Positions 50,827-60,363 of a DNA stretch of 64,000 bases are shown here, piece after piece; position 1 is the first letter of the stretch, and the number at the start of each line of letters is the position of its first letter. The translations under genes and the position numbers were made by a program. Under the pieces are notes generated by a model. It worked only from the letters and a program-made list of their open reading frames with translations, made no database searches and was not told the DNA's origin. Source of the DNA: Aneurinibacillus uraniidurans (GTDB taxonomy: Bacteria > Bacillota > Bacilli > Aneurinibacillales > Aneurinibacillaceae); assembly GCF_028471905.1 (NCBI RefSeq), contig NZ_CP116902.1:3398501-3462500 (forward strand), given 5' to 3'.

Positions 50827-50921
50827 TTATCCACAGAATCAGTATAGGTATATCAAGTTATCCACGATTATATCCACATTATTCACAACCTGTGCATAAC
50901 TTTATTAACGTACTATCCACA
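50827..50921. promoter_or_regulatory. DnaA-box cluster
   Basis: Six 9-mers match TTATCCACA with at most one difference: 50827-50835 (perfect), 50858-50866 (TTATCCACG), 50870-50878 (ATATCCACA), 50879-50887 (TTATTCACA), 50891-50899 (minus, TTATGCACA) and 50913-50921 (CTATCCACA). The density is far beyond chance. A DnaA-box cluster near gcp (tsaD) is known in B. subtilis as I recall. Confidence 0.8.
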
Positions 50922-50925
50922 ATAA

Positions 50926-50952
50926 AAAAACAACCCTATAAATAGGGTTGCC
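50926..50952 (-). terminator. Terminator of the sprT-tsaD operon
   Basis: Minus-strand stem GCAACCCTA / TAGGGTTGT with a 4-base loop and seven Ts, just after the tsaD stop. Confidence 0.85.
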
Positions 50953-50955
50953 CTT

Positions 50956-52023
50956 TTATCGTAGCGGTAAACCGGGGATTGCATTTAGATCCATATCTGC
51001 CAGCATTCCTTTTTGATACCCAATATATCCTGCACCTGCGATCATAGCTGCGTTGTCCGTACAAAGTGAAAGCGGTGGAATGATCAATTCAACACCTTCC
51101 ACAGCGGCCCGGCTGGTAAGCGCCTCACGCAGCCCTTTATTCGCAGCCACTCCACCAGCAAGTAGAAGCTGCTTAACCGAGCGCTCCTTCATTAATCGGA
51201 ATGCTTTCTCAACGAGCACTTCTACGACAGACGCCTGGAAGCTAGCTGCAAGATCGGCTGGCTCAATCGTTTCTCCACGCTGATTTGCATTGTGCAGTAC
51301 ATTCAGTACGGCCGATTTCAAACCACTAAAGCTGAAATCATACGAGCCTGCTTCCAACCACGCACGAGGGAGTGGAATGGATGCTGTCCCTTCCTGTGCC
51401 AGACGATCAATATGCGGACCACCCGGATACGGCAGCCCGAGCGAGCGAGCAACTTTATCGTAAGCCTCTCCGACAGCATCATCACGTGTCTGCCCAATAA
51501 TCTCATACGAGCCGTGTTCTTTCATATACACAAGCTCTGTATGTCCTCCAGATACGACAAGTGCCAGAAGTGGGAATTCAAGTTCCTTAACAAAGCGATT
51601 CGCATAAATATGACCTGCAATATGATGTACGCCAACAAGCGGAATCCCGCGGGCGAATGCGATCGATTTAGCTGCCGCTACTCCTACTAGAAGTGCTCCG
51701 ACCAGACCAGGACCGCACGTAACCGCAATCGCGTGAATATCGTCCCATGTACACGCTGCTTCCTGAAGTGCTTGCTCAATGATGAGTGTAATATTCTCCA
51801 CATGATGGCGCGATGCTACTTCCGGCACAACGCCACCAAATCGTTTATGACTCTCAATCTGCGACGAAATCACATTCGACAGAATGGTCCGTCCATCTTC
51901 AATTACAGCAGCTGATGTCTCGTCACAGCTTGTCTCAATGCCCAGAATCCGAATCGGTCCACCTGCTTCCAAGTCAGCCTTCCGCCGCATCTCAACCATT
52001 TGTCTCCATTTTGTATAACTCAT
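50956..52023 (-). CDS. tsaD: tRNA t6A threonylcarbamoyltransferase subunit TsaD
   Basis: Catalytic subunit moving the threonylcarbamoyl group onto A37 of ANN-decoding tRNAs. 355 aa of the ASKHA fold. It has [16 protein letters not shown], the metal site [28 protein letters not shown] and [13 protein letters not shown]. Last gene of the operon; works with TsaB and TsaE encoded just upstream (TsaC is not in the window). AGGTGG lies upstream of ATG 52023. Confidence 0.97.
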   Translation of the reverse strand: MSYTKWRQMVEMRRKADLEAGGPIRILGIETSCDETSAAVIEDGRTILSNVISSQIESHKRFGGVVPEVASRHHVENITLIIEQALQEAACTWDDIHAIAVTCGPGLVGALLVGVAAAKSIAFARGIPLVGVHHIAGHIYANRFVKELEFPLLALVVSGGHTELVYMKEHGSYEIIGQTRDDAVGEAYDKVARSLGLPYPGGPHIDRLAQEGTASIPLPRAWLEAGSYDFSFSGLKSAVLNVLHNANQRGETIEPADLAASFQASVVEVLVEKAFRLMKERSVKQLLLAGGVAANKGLREALTSRAAVEGVELIIPPLSLCTDNAAMIAGAGYIGYQKGMLADMDLNAIPGLPLR

Positions 52024-52056
52024 ATGTACCCACCTGTACTTTTTCTATCCTAATTT

Positions 52057-52521
52057 TTATTGACCAGAGAGTTCCGCCCACATAATAATCGCATCCTCTC
52101 CGTTATCGGTATAATAACCGGGGCGAATGCCTTCCGCTTTGAAGGTTAGTTTCTCATATAGCCGCTGAGCTGGTATATTGCTGCGTCGCACTTCTAACGT
52201 CATATGCGCAGCCCCTGACTCAAACGCTACTAACATAAGCGCCCGCATCAGCTTCTCACCCAATCCATGCCCGCGAAAATCCGGATGAACCGCGATATTT
52301 GTAATATGCGCTTCGTCCACAACAAGCCACATGCCACCATATCCAATCACCCTGCCTTCAGATTCGACAACAAGATAGCGGGCAAATACATTCGTTTGGA
52401 TTTCATTAATAAATGAATCTCTAGACCACGGTGTCGTAAAGGAATGTTTCTCCACGATTTCAATGTCATCGAGATCTCGCATTTCCATGCGTCGAATTAC
52501 AACCAATCGCTCTGTTTTCAT
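52057..52521 (-). CDS. rimI: Ribosomal protein S18 alanine N-acetyltransferase RimI
   Basis: GNAT acetyltransferase of 154 aa, probably acetylating the N-terminal Ala of S18. Typical parts are VEKHSFTTPWSRDSFINEI, the acetyl-CoA site VHPDFRGHGLGEKLM and EVRRSNIPAQRLYEKLTF. ATG 52521 has AGGTGG five bases upstream and starts nine bases after the tsaB stop. Confidence 0.93.
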   Translation of the reverse strand: MKTERLVVIRRMEMRDLDDIEIVEKHSFTTPWSRDSFINEIQTNVFARYLVVESEGRVIGYGGMWLVVDEAHITNIAVHPDFRGHGLGEKLMRALMLVAFESGAAHMTLEVRRSNIPAQRLYEKLTFKAEGIRPGYYTDNGEDAIIMWAELSGQ

Positions 52522-52530
52522 ACGCCCCAC

Positions 52531-53241
52531 CTACTTCTTCTGGGCAGCAAGCCATTTAGCTTCCGCTTCCGCTAGCTGCAAATAGACTGGGGTAAAAGCC
52601 GCTACATCTTCCGTACGACCTGCTGCCCACGCTTTCCTTCCAGCCTCTGCTAGATGAGCCGCACGGGGAAGTGAATATGAAACAGGAGCAAAGATGGCAC
52701 GACTGCCGAGCTGCTCTACAATCCGCTCTTGATGCAGTGCCACATCGTCCCCGAGAAACAACATCGGCGGCTCTCCCGGAAGTTCCCTCCACGCTTGTAG
52801 CGCATTCTCTAGCAGTACAATGCGCTCTTCCTCTACCACTTCGATGCCGTCTTCTCCCGAATGGTAGACGGCTGTATACACTTGACCTCGTCGCGCGTCA
52901 AACAGCGGCACGATCAGGCCGGGAAAGTGCATCCCGTTCCAAGCGATCACCTCTAGACTTGATATCCCGATCAATGGAATGCCAAGCGACCAGGCCATAC
53001 TTTTCGCCGTTGCCACACCAATACGAACACCTGTATACGAACCAGGTCCCTGCGCTACGACGATAGCAGACAGATCAGTAGGTGCCAGCTCTACTTCAGT
53101 GAGCAATTCACTAATCAGCGGCATAAGCCGAATACTGTGATTTTTTTTAAGATTCGTGGCGAACTCCCCGAGCACCTTCTGCTCTGTGGAAACTGCCACG
53201 CTCAGACTGAACGTAGATGTATCAATTGCTAGGATGTTCAT
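52531..53241 (-). CDS. tsaB: tRNA t6A synthesis subunit TsaB
   Basis: TsaD-related scaffold protein of 236 aa with an ASKHA start MNILAIDTSTFSLSVAV and VVAQGPGSYTGVRIGVATAK, the typical TsaB stretch. Forms the TsaBDE complex. Overlaps the tsaE end by 20 bases, so translation is coupled. Confidence 0.95.
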   Translation of the reverse strand: MNILAIDTSTFSLSVAVSTEQKVLGEFATNLKKNHSIRLMPLISELLTEVELAPTDLSAIVVAQGPGSYTGVRIGVATAKSMAWSLGIPLIGISSLEVIAWNGMHFPGLIVPLFDARRGQVYTAVYHSGEDGIEVVEEERIVLLENALQAWRELPGEPPMLFLGDDVALHQERIVEQLGSRAIFAPVSYSLPRAAHLAEAGRKAWAAGRTEDVAAFTPVYLQLAEAEAKWLAAQKK

Positions 53242-53701
53242 TTGCTATCGCCTCACATACTTTTTGATAACGAGAACCATGCGGTGTAAACACAAATGTG
53301 CGTGTATTTTCATTATCACGTGTGATCACGATGTCACACCGCTCTGGCGGAAGCTGTTCCGCAATCATCTGCGGCCATTCTACTACCGTCATGCCATCCC
53401 CGTAGAAATATTCATCAAAGCCAAGGTCTTCTCCCATATCTTCCATCCGGTACACATCCATATGATAAAGCGGGAGATGCCCGGAATATTCTTTAATGAT
53501 TGTAAACGTTGGACTATTCACTACTCCCGGCACACCTAATCCGCGTGCTAGTCCCTGCGTGAAGCTCGTCTTCCCTGCACCCAGATCGCCCGACAGTGTC
53601 AGCACATCTCCCGGCTCTGCCATCTTGCCAATCGCTTCTGCAAGCCGCTGCGTCTCCCCGACTGAACGAGTTATGAACGTATACGTTGTTTGCTCTGCCA
53701 T
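53222..53701 (-). CDS. tsaE: tRNA t6A synthesis ATPase TsaE
   Basis: P-loop ATPase of 159 aa that resets the TsaBD complex. Walker A is GDLGAGKTSFTQG at about 38-50, with SPTFTIIKEYSG, LYHMDVYR and VVEWPQMI. The frame is open upstream to 53782, but AAAGGGA seven bases before ATG 53701 sets the start. Confidence 0.95.
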   Translation of the reverse strand: MAEQTTYTFITRSVGETQRLAEAIGKMAEPGDVLTLSGDLGAGKTSFTQGLARGLGVPGVVNSPTFTIIKEYSGHLPLYHMDVYRMEDMGEDLGFDEYFYGDGMTVVEWPQMIAEQLPPERCDIVITRDNENTRTFVFTPHGSRYQKVCEAIANEHPSN

Positions 53702-53732
53702 GTACGCATCCCTTTCCATCAGCTTGATTCTT

Positions 53733-54749
53733 TTACTGAAAATGATTATACCCTTTTTTCGCAAGTGGCGCTTCTTCTCCACTTATCCGGCGTATACGTA
53801 CATCTGCCGGTCCCTCTGCCACGTATCCAATCCAGTGCAAGGAAATCCCAGCATCTTGAAACGCCCTGTTTAGCCGTTCCTGCTCATCTGGGGGGGCACA
53901 GCCGATTAACTGATAATCTTCCCCACCGTACAACGCCCAATCCTGTGCATGCAGCTCAGTTATAGTTGCGTATGCTACTACGTCATCTGTTACAGGGATG
54001 GACCCTTCCATTAGAACAAGCGCCGCCTCGCTTGCTTCTGCAATCTCCCAGGCTTCACTGGCTAGTCCATCGCTCACATCATTCAGTGCGACTCGTACTC
54101 CGCTCGCCCCAAGTACACGCCCTGCTGTCACTTGTGGCATTGGGAGACGATGCGCTTCAGCGATCGTTTGCCACCGTTCCGGCAGTTCATCAATTCCCCA
54201 AGCGAGTAGTGCGTGTAATCCTGCTCCCGAGCTTCCAACCGGCCCGGTAACAAATATACGGTCTCCCGGCTTTGCTGCTGCCCTCGTAAGCGCACGTCCT
54301 GCTTCCACTTCCCCAAGTACCGTAACCGTAACCGTAAGCGGACCATCACCCGGAATGGCAACCGTATCACCGCCTACAAGTGCCATATGGTAGGTGTCAG
54401 CTAGGCGAGACATGCCTTCATACATCTCTACGATCTCCGCTTCTTCGAAAGAAGCCGGCAGGCCGAGTGATACTAAATAAAACATAGGGGTCCCGCCCAT
54501 TGCAGCAATATCGCTTATGTTCGCTGCCAGCGCTTTATGTCCGATATCAGATGGCCGCATCGTTCGTCTGGCAAAATGCACATGCTCTACCATGGTATCG
54601 CAGCAAGCAATCCAATCATATCCGGTGCGCCCACTCATCACTGCTGCATCATCGCCATTGCCGACTACAAGCCTATCCGCCAGTGCATCCGGTGTGTGCT
54701 GTCCGCCTGTCAACAGACGAATTAAGCCAAATTCATCACGCCGCTTCAT
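53733..54749 (-). CDS. thiL: Thiamine-monophosphate kinase
   Basis: Phosphorylates thiamine monophosphate to the diphosphate cofactor with ATP. 338 aa, PurM-like fold. It has the metal motifs [27 protein letters not shown] and [18 protein letters not shown], with [17 protein letters not shown]. Start overlaps the sprT stop (ATGA). Confidence 0.94.
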   Translation of the reverse strand: MKRRDEFGLIRLLTGGQHTPDALADRLVVGNGDDAAVMSGRTGYDWIACCDTMVEHVHFARRTMRPSDIGHKALAANISDIAAMGGTPMFYLVSLGLPASFEEAEIVEMYEGMSRLADTYHMALVGGDTVAIPGDGPLTVTVTVLGEVEAGRALTRAAAKPGDRIFVTGPVGSSGAGLHALLAWGIDELPERWQTIAEAHRLPMPQVTAGRVLGASGVRVALNDVSDGLASEAWEIAEASEAALVLMEGSIPVTDDVVAYATITELHAQDWALYGGEDYQLIGCAPPDEQERLNRAFQDAGISLHWIGYVAEGPADVRIRRISGEEAPLAKKGYNHFQ

Positions 54750-55219
54750 CCTTTACACCCCCCCACTTCTTCTAAGATCAACTTGCCTTTGCACTTGCCG
54801 CACACATATTTACGCACATCCATCTTCCGCTGCCGTAAATACCGCATGCCGCACGTTTTGCAGGTGAGTGCATACCGTGGTTCCCTCCGTTTTCTCACAG
54901 ACGGTTCCAGTGACTTACAGTAGCGGCTTCCTCCTACTTGACGGAGCAGTTGCTTAAAATCCGCATCTTTATGCTTGTACCCTCTTCCAGTCAGATGAAG
55001 ATGATAATGGCACAACTCATGCTTAATAATACCAATTAACTCCTCCATCCCAAACCTTTCATAGTGCTTCGGATTAAATTCGAGATTATGTGTCCGCAGC
55101 ACATACCGCCCACCCGTTGTTCGCAAGCGTGGATTAAAAGACGCACGATGCCGAAATGGAACAGTAAAGTAGGTACGGGAAATCTCTTCAACAAGCCGCT
55201 GCAATTCAGTATCTCCCAT
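54746..55219 (-). CDS. sprT: SprT-family zinc metalloprotease-like protein
   Basis: 157-residue SprT-like protein (YdcK family in Bacillus). The HELCH zinc motif is at about 67-71 ([13 protein letters not shown]), and a C-terminal zinc ribbon has two CxxC pairs (CKTCG, CGKCK). Function in bacteria is unclear; related SPRTN proteases cut DNA-protein crosslinks. The start at ATG 55219 has GAGGAAAG upstream. First gene of the t6A operon. Confidence 0.9.
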   Translation of the reverse strand: MGDTELQRLVEEISRTYFTVPFRHRASFNPRLRTTGGRYVLRTHNLEFNPKHYERFGMEELIGIIKHELCHYHLHLTGRGYKHKDADFKQLLRQVGGSRYCKSLEPSVRKRREPRYALTCKTCGMRYLRQRKMDVRKYVCGKCKGKLILEEVGGCKG

Positions 55220-55248
55220 CGTCACTTTCCTCTCCTCTGTTTCACCAT

Positions 55249-55277
55249 TTGTCAATAACCCCAACATGCGCTACACT
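55249..55277 (+). promoter_or_regulatory. Promoter of the 114-residue gene
   Basis: Plus strand TTGTCA (55249-55254), 17-base spacer, TACACT (55272-55277), 36 bases before the ATG. Confidence 0.55.
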
Positions 55278-55313
55278 GTGAACATATAGATCACACAAGG
55301 GGGATCCGTTTGT

Positions 55314-55658
55314 ATGCATTATTGTATCCTATCTAATGAAAATCGGATTGAATTCATTGCGATGCCATCCGATTATATGTATCAGCTTATCGCCCTGCTG
55401 CGCCGCCTGCACAAGGAAATCGATAAGCTTACGACAGAAAATCGTCCGACTCTACCTATCGTGGTCGGAGAATGTACAGAACTTGAACTCCATAATAATG
55501 AGTATGCGATTCTATCAGGACTCGATTATCTCGCGGCTCTTGAAAGTCGCTTTGCTGCGCTCAATGAAGAGAACTATCCACTTATCTCGCTTCTAACAGA
55601 GATTCGTGCTCTTCACGCACAGCTTGAATACCTCGTTGAAGAGGGCGAATACGCATAG
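55314..55658 (+). CDS. Hypothetical protein, 114 aa
   Basis: Acidic, soluble, mostly helical protein of 114 aa; no family recognised. Leu- and Glu-rich with stretches LIALLRRLHKEIDKL and LTEIRALHAQLEYLVEEGE, suggesting a coiled coil or small helical bundle. AAGGGGG nine bases before ATG and a sigma-A promoter support it being real. It precedes cmpA by 73 bases, and a small hairpin (GTAGGT / ACCTAC, 55691-55711) lies between. Confidence 0.72.
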   Translation: MHYCILSNENRIEFIAMPSDYMYQLIALLRRLHKEIDKLTTENRPTLPIVVGECTELELHNNEYAILSGLDYLAALESRFAALNEENYPLISLLTEIRALHAQLEYLVEEGEYA

Positions 55659-55731
55659 AAAGGTGACAGCACCCTTACTTCCCGCATACAGTAGGTAGAA
55701 ACGACACCTACCGTCAAGGAGGGAGAGGAGC

Positions 55732-55851
55732 ATGCCTCAGTGGCTCCAACGCCAACTGATGAAAGCCTTTCAGACAAAGAACCGGCGACAAATTCTCCTG
55801 CTGAATGACTGCTGGTTTCTGTATCAAGATAAACAGGGGGGCCGAAACTAA
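55732..55851 (+). CDS. cmpA: Cortex morphogenetic protein CmpA
   Basis: 39-residue spore quality-control protein. The pattern MPQWLQRQLMKAF followed by QILLLNDCWFLY closely matches B. subtilis CmpA (37 aa), which helps ClpXP remove SpoIVA in defective spores. GGAGGGAGAGGAG precedes the ATG. As in B. subtilis, it lies between tex and sprT. Confidence 0.85.
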   Translation: MPQWLQRQLMKAFQTKNRRQILLLNDCWFLYQDKQGGRN

Positions 55852-55876
55852 ACCGTTTCGCCCCCTGTTATTTTTT
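55832..55876. terminator. Terminator shared by cmpA and tex
   Basis: Stem AACAGGGGG-CGAAAC / GTTTCG-CCCCCTGTT with a bulge, followed by ATTTTTTATT on the plus strand. Convergent genes on either side. Confidence 0.8.
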
Positions 55877-58028
55877 ATTCTGGCACAAGCATTGTCAGGC
55901 CAACACGCCCTCTGTTTCGATCCACATCCTGCACCCAGACCGTTACAATATCCCCAACCGATACGACATCAAGCGGATGCTTAATGAAACGGCGGCTTAT
56001 GCGTGAGATGTGTACCAAGCCATCGTTTTTCAACCCGATATCTACAAATGCTCCGAAATCTACAATATTACGCACCGTTCCCTGTAGTTCCATACCTGGC
56101 TGCAAGTCTTTAATATCTAATACATCTTTTTTAAGAAGCGGTTTATGCAGCTCTTCACGCGGGTCACGGCCCGGACGCAGCAAGCTTGCGAGAATATCCT
56201 GCAGCGTCGGCACACCGATGCCAAGCTCTTCTGCCATCGATTTGACCTCTACACCCCGCAGCTTTTCTTTCGCCGCCTCACTGCCCATTTCATCTGCGGT
56301 CAGCTTAAGTTTACTGAGCAAACTCCGTACCGCTTCATATGACTCGGGGTGGATAGGCGTGTTATCGAGCGAATTATCTCCGTCAGCGATACGCAAAAAG
56401 CCAATACACTGTTCATATGTTTTCGCACCAAGGCGCGGCACGTCTCTAAGCTGGCTGCGCGACTTGTATTTTCCACTCTCTTCGCGACGAGCAACAATGT
56501 TTTTAGCTACCTGCTTAGATACACCTGATACATACTGGAGAAGCGACGGTGAGGCGGTGTTCACGTCTACGCCAACATAGTTGACGGCCGATTCGACAAC
56601 GAACTGTAAGCTATCTGTCAGTTTTCCCTGTGATACATCATGCTGATACTGACCGACACCAATTGATTTCGGGTCAATTTTGACAAGCTCCGCAAGCGGA
56701 TCTTGCAGACGACGACCGATGGATACTGCACTGCGTTCGGCTACATCGAGCTTCGGAAACTCTTCCCCCGCCAGCTTGGATGCCGAATACACACTCGCCC
56801 CTGCTTCATTCACAATAATATAGGAAACATCCTGTTTGATCTCTTTGAGCATATCCGCTGTGAACTGCTCTGTCTCGCGTGACGCTGTGCCGTTACCAAT
56901 CGCGATAATGGAAACATTGTGCCGCTCGATCAGTGCAGTTAGCGTCTTTTTCGCCTCCGCAACTTTACTTTGCGGCGGAGTCGGATACACTACCGTTACA
57001 TCAAGCAACTTACCTGTCTCATCAATGACGGCTACCTTACAGCCTGTCCGATAGGCTGGATCCAGTGCAAGTACGGTCCGGCCACGCAATGGAGCCTGAA
57101 GAAGCAACTGGCGCAAGTTCTCAGCAAAAATTCGAATCGCCTGCTCTTCCGCTTTTTCAGTCAGCGCATTTCGTACTTCTCGTTCTACCGCTGGTGCAAT
57201 CAGGCGCTTATAGCTATCTTCTAACGCTTCTTTAAGCATATCAGCAGCAATGCTCCCACGGTGAATTTGCTTGCGTTCAAGTCTCTCAAGTACCGGGGCC
57301 ATATCTACGTCTATCTTAATGCGAAGGATTCCTTCCCGCTCTGCCCGATTCACAGCCAGTATACGATGCGGTGCCATCCGATTGACTGGCTCCTGGTATT
57401 CATAATACATCTCATACACGTTCTTGCCGTCCGGTTCGTCTTCTTTCTTCGCCGTAACAAGAATACCGCGCTTCATTGTATAGTCACGCACCCAGCTGCG
57501 CACATCTGGTTCATCCGCTACTTGCTCGGCAATAATATCTTTCGCACCTGCGAGCGCTTCTTCCGTGCTGTTCACACCTTTTTCACTGTTTATGTAGCGC
57601 ATCGATTCTTTCTGTATATCTCCTGAGCGTGCGGTAAGTAGAAAAGTCGCTAGCGGTTCCAACCCTTTTTCTTTGGCCATCGTCGCACGTGTCCGTCGCT
57701 TCTGACGGTACGGACGATATAAATCTTCAACCTGCTGAAGCTTAGATGCAGAACGAATGCTAGCGGCAAGGTCATCTGTTAATTTATCCTGCTCCGCAAT
57801 TAGTCGGATTACTTCTTCTTTACGTTCTTCAAGCTGCCGAAGATACTGCACTCGCTCCTGAATGTCTCGAATTTGATTCTCATCGAGTGTTCCGGTCATT
57901 TCTTTGCGATAGCGCGCAATAAACGGCACGGTAGCCCCTTCATCCAGCAACTCTACCGTTCTCTCTACCTGCCCGGTCTGCAGTTGTAGCTCTGATGCGA
58001 TTACTTTACTCATTTCTTTGCGTTCCAT
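55875..58028 (-). CDS. tex: Tex-family transcription accessory RNA-binding protein
   Basis: 717 aa, also called YdcI in Bacillus. N-terminal Tex helices (ELLDEGATVPFIARYRKEMTG), a YqgF/RNase H-like domain (VLALDPAYRTGCKVAVID), a helix-hairpin-helix section (NYVGVDVNTASPSLLQYVSG) and a C-terminal S1 RNA-binding domain (LQGTVRNIVDFGAFVDIGLK). Start at ATG 58028, with AAGGA nine bases upstream. Immediately downstream of ndoA; the sigB cluster that separates them in B. subtilis is absent. Confidence 0.95.
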   Translation of the reverse strand: MERKEMSKVIASELQLQTGQVERTVELLDEGATVPFIARYRKEMTGTLDENQIRDIQERVQYLRQLEERKEEVIRLIAEQDKLTDDLAASIRSASKLQQVEDLYRPYRQKRRTRATMAKEKGLEPLATFLLTARSGDIQKESMRYINSEKGVNSTEEALAGAKDIIAEQVADEPDVRSWVRDYTMKRGILVTAKKEDEPDGKNVYEMYYEYQEPVNRMAPHRILAVNRAEREGILRIKIDVDMAPVLERLERKQIHRGSIAADMLKEALEDSYKRLIAPAVEREVRNALTEKAEEQAIRIFAENLRQLLLQAPLRGRTVLALDPAYRTGCKVAVIDETGKLLDVTVVYPTPPQSKVAEAKKTLTALIERHNVSIIAIGNGTASRETEQFTADMLKEIKQDVSYIIVNEAGASVYSASKLAGEEFPKLDVAERSAVSIGRRLQDPLAELVKIDPKSIGVGQYQHDVSQGKLTDSLQFVVESAVNYVGVDVNTASPSLLQYVSGVSKQVAKNIVARREESGKYKSRSQLRDVPRLGAKTYEQCIGFLRIADGDNSLDNTPIHPESYEAVRSLLSKLKLTADEMGSEAAKEKLRGVEVKSMAEELGIGVPTLQDILASLLRPGRDPREELHKPLLKKDVLDIKDLQPGMELQGTVRNIVDFGAFVDIGLKNDGLVHISRISRRFIKHPLDVVSVGDIVTVWVQDVDRNRGRVGLTMLVPE

Positions 58029-58110
58029 CGGCACCCATCCTTTCGCAAACAAGAAAAAAAGCTACCGTTATGCACAGCAGCTATGTTGCGTTCTATTTAC
58101 GAGATAACGT

Positions 58111-58461
58111 TTAAAAATCAATAAGTCCTAAACTAATCTGGAGAGCGTCATTCACCCGATCCATCATCTCTTCATCAAGATGTGTAATTTTGTCTGTTAG
58201 TCGCTGTTTGTCGATCGTGCGAATCTGTTCGAGAAGAATGACGGAATCACGGTCAAATGCATACGACTTCGCATCGATCTCCACATGAGTAGGTAATTTG
58301 GCTTTCTGTATCTGTGCGGTAATGGCTGCGACGATAACTGTTGGACTAAAACGGTTTCCAATATCATTCTGAATCACCAAAACCGGTCTTACACCACCCT
58401 GCTCAGAACCCACGACAGGGGATAAGTCCGCAAAATATACGTCGCCACGCTTCACGATCAC
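58111..58461 (-). CDS. ndoA: Endoribonuclease toxin NdoA/MazF (EndoA)
   Basis: 116-residue MazF-type mRNA interferase; the Bacillus homologue cuts at UACAU. Sequence [31 protein letters not shown] and [10 protein letters not shown] show high family conservation. It begins three bases after the antitoxin stop. Confidence 0.97.
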   Translation of the reverse strand: MIVKRGDVYFADLSPVVGSEQGGVRPVLVIQNDIGNRFSPTVIVAAITAQIQKAKLPTHVEIDAKSYAFDRDSVILLEQIRTIDKQRLTDKITHLDEEMMDRVNDALQISLGLIDF

Positions 58462-58464
58462 AAA

Positions 58465-58749
58465 CTACACCCCGCTCACTAAACGTCCCAAGGTTAAATC
58501 CGCTTCTTCCTCGGCTTCAAATGCTTCACTCGCCATATGCAGATTAATATTCGCCATCTCCATGTATCCGCGCTGCATCATCTCGCGAATATGGCGCTTC
58601 TTGCGCTCTTTCAGATACAGTCTCATCGCCTGACGGATAAATTCACTACGATTCGATTTCTCTTTTTCCACTAAACCATCTACTTCCTGTAAAAGATGAT
58701 CAGGTAAGCTAATCATGATACGCTTTGTGTCCATTTTCGACAAGACCAT
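58465..58749 (-). CDS. ndoAI: Antitoxin NdoAI/MazE (ribbon-helix-helix)
   Basis: 94-residue antitoxin. RHH DNA-binding part at the N-terminus (KRIMISLPDHLLQEVDGLVE, then SNRSEFIRQAMRLYL) and the toxin-binding tail MQRGYMEMANINLHMASEA. GGAGG lies four bases before ATG 58749. The open frame runs 51 codons further without support. Confidence 0.93.
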   Translation of the reverse strand: MVLSKMDTKRIMISLPDHLLQEVDGLVEKEKSNRSEFIRQAMRLYLKERKKRHIREMMQRGYMEMANINLHMASEAFEAEEEADLTLGRLVSGV

Positions 58750-58965
58750 CGCACCTCCAACAACACTATACAACCGCTTAGCAGCACTTAAAATACCGCG
58801 TCTTGTTTTATTACCATTATGTCGTATGGCAGACAAAAATATACTGCAAACGGTGGAAATGCGGGAGATTTCGACTCCCTTAGTTACCATTCGAGCAATC
58901 ACGGCAAATTCCTGCCATATCCCACTACTTTTTTGATAGTTAGATAGGAGTTTTCATTCTTACTG

Positions 58966-58994
58966 ATTGTACCATGATTCCCTTGTGGTCACAA
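58966..58994 (-). promoter_or_regulatory. Promoter of ndoAI-ndoA
   Basis: Minus strand TTGTGA (58989-58994), 17-base spacer, TACAAT (58966-58971), leaving a leader of about 210 bases with no other clear element. Confidence 0.55.
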
Positions 58995-59019
58995 CCGCAC
59001 ACTTCAGTGGATTAGCTGG

Positions 59020-60207
59020 CTATTGTTTACAAAAATCCGACAGTAACGGGTTCGACATCGCGATCCGTACCCCATTTTCGACATACACCCGTGGCACACG
59101 CCGACTCACCATGCATGTGACCTCGTAATTAATCGTAGTAAGCCAGTCAGCCATCTCATCGACTGTAATCTCTTCACTTCCCTGTCTTCCAATCAGTACG
59201 GCTTCATCGCCAACTGCTACACCTTCTATCCCCGTTACATCAACCATGAACTGGTCCATACATACTCTGCCAACAATCGGAGCCCGCTGTCCGTGAATTA
59301 GCACTTCCCCACGATTCGACAGCAGTCGGTTGTACCCGTCCGCATACCCAACCGGAACGGTCGCAATAACGGCCTCGTTCGTTGTAATATGAGTGGCACC
59401 ATAGCTAATCTTCGTCCCCGCAGGCACATGCTTAACGTGGCTGAGACGTGCTTTCCACTGAAATACTGGATGCAGCTTCATGCCCGTTTTTTTCATATAA
59501 GAAGACGGGTACTGTCCGTATAAACTAATGCCCAGACGGATTATATGACGGCTTTTATCTGGATAGAACATCGTAGCTGCAGTATTGTTCGTATACAGAA
59601 GAGCCGGATGGATTCCTCCTGCTTCCAGACAGGCTACCAATTCCTCATAACGTCTCATCTGTTCCATTGTATAAGCCTGATTTTCTTCATCGGCTGTGGC
59701 GAAGTGTGTAAATACACCTTCTACTTCAATCCATTCACTCTGACAACGTGCGGCAAACGCAGAAAGCTCTCTTCCCTCACGAATTCCGATACGTCCCATG
59801 CCAGTATCAAGTTTAATATGAACACGTGCTTTTTTCCGTGCGGCTTCCGCTTGACGTATGATCTCCTCTAACAGCTCTATCTGGTATACAGTCATAGCAA
59901 TATCATGCTGGAGCGCTAACGCAATACCCCGAGCCGGAAATGAACTAAGCACCAAAATCGGCGCGGTAATTCCCTTTATGCGCAGCTCAAGCGCTTCATC
60001 AAGGAGCGCAACCGCAAGCCATTCCGCTCCTTCACGTAGCGCTTTATTAGCTATCTGAAAAGCACCATGTCCATATCCATCCGCTTTTACAACAGCCATG
60101 ATCTTCGTCTCGGCTGGGAGATGCTTCCGAAATGTTCGCATATTCTCCCCTACTGCATCAAGATCAATTTCTGCCCATACATCACGGTAAAAATACTGTT
60201 CATCCAT
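59020..60207 (-). CDS. alr: Alanine racemase
   Basis: PLP enzyme making D-alanine for peptidoglycan. 395 aa. The PLP Lys41 lies in MAVVKADGYGHGAF, and the second catalytic Tyr in KISYGATHITTNEA. VGRVCMDQFMVDVT is the conserved C-terminal domain segment. It lies upstream of ndoAI as in B. subtilis; no strong terminator separates them. Confidence 0.96.
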   Translation of the reverse strand: MDEQYFYRDVWAEIDLDAVGENMRTFRKHLPAETKIMAVVKADGYGHGAFQIANKALREGAEWLAVALLDEALELRIKGITAPILVLSSFPARGIALALQHDIAMTVYQIELLEEIIRQAEAARKKARVHIKLDTGMGRIGIREGRELSAFAARCQSEWIEVEGVFTHFATADEENQAYTMEQMRRYEELVACLEAGGIHPALLYTNNTAATMFYPDKSRHIIRLGISLYGQYPSSYMKKTGMKLHPVFQWKARLSHVKHVPAGTKISYGATHITTNEAVIATVPVGYADGYNRLLSNRGEVLIHGQRAPIVGRVCMDQFMVDVTGIEGVAVGDEAVLIGRQGSEEITVDEMADWLTTINYEVTCMVSRRVPRVYVENGVRIAMSNPLLSDFCKQ

Positions 60208-60363
60208 TTTTATGATCCTTCTTTCTTTGTCTACAAGTAATTACATCACCTACTTTAAGTATATAAAAAACGAAACTGAGTGCATAGCCTATACCGCCTG
60301 TACCCGCCTTTACATATGATGAGATAGGTGAATTTCACGTCACGTATAAAAGGAGGTGCAAAA

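Noticed and set aside
58750..58902. N-terminal extension of the NdoAI antitoxin
   Set aside because: It lies in the leader between promoter and ribosome site, and homologues start at the RHH domain.
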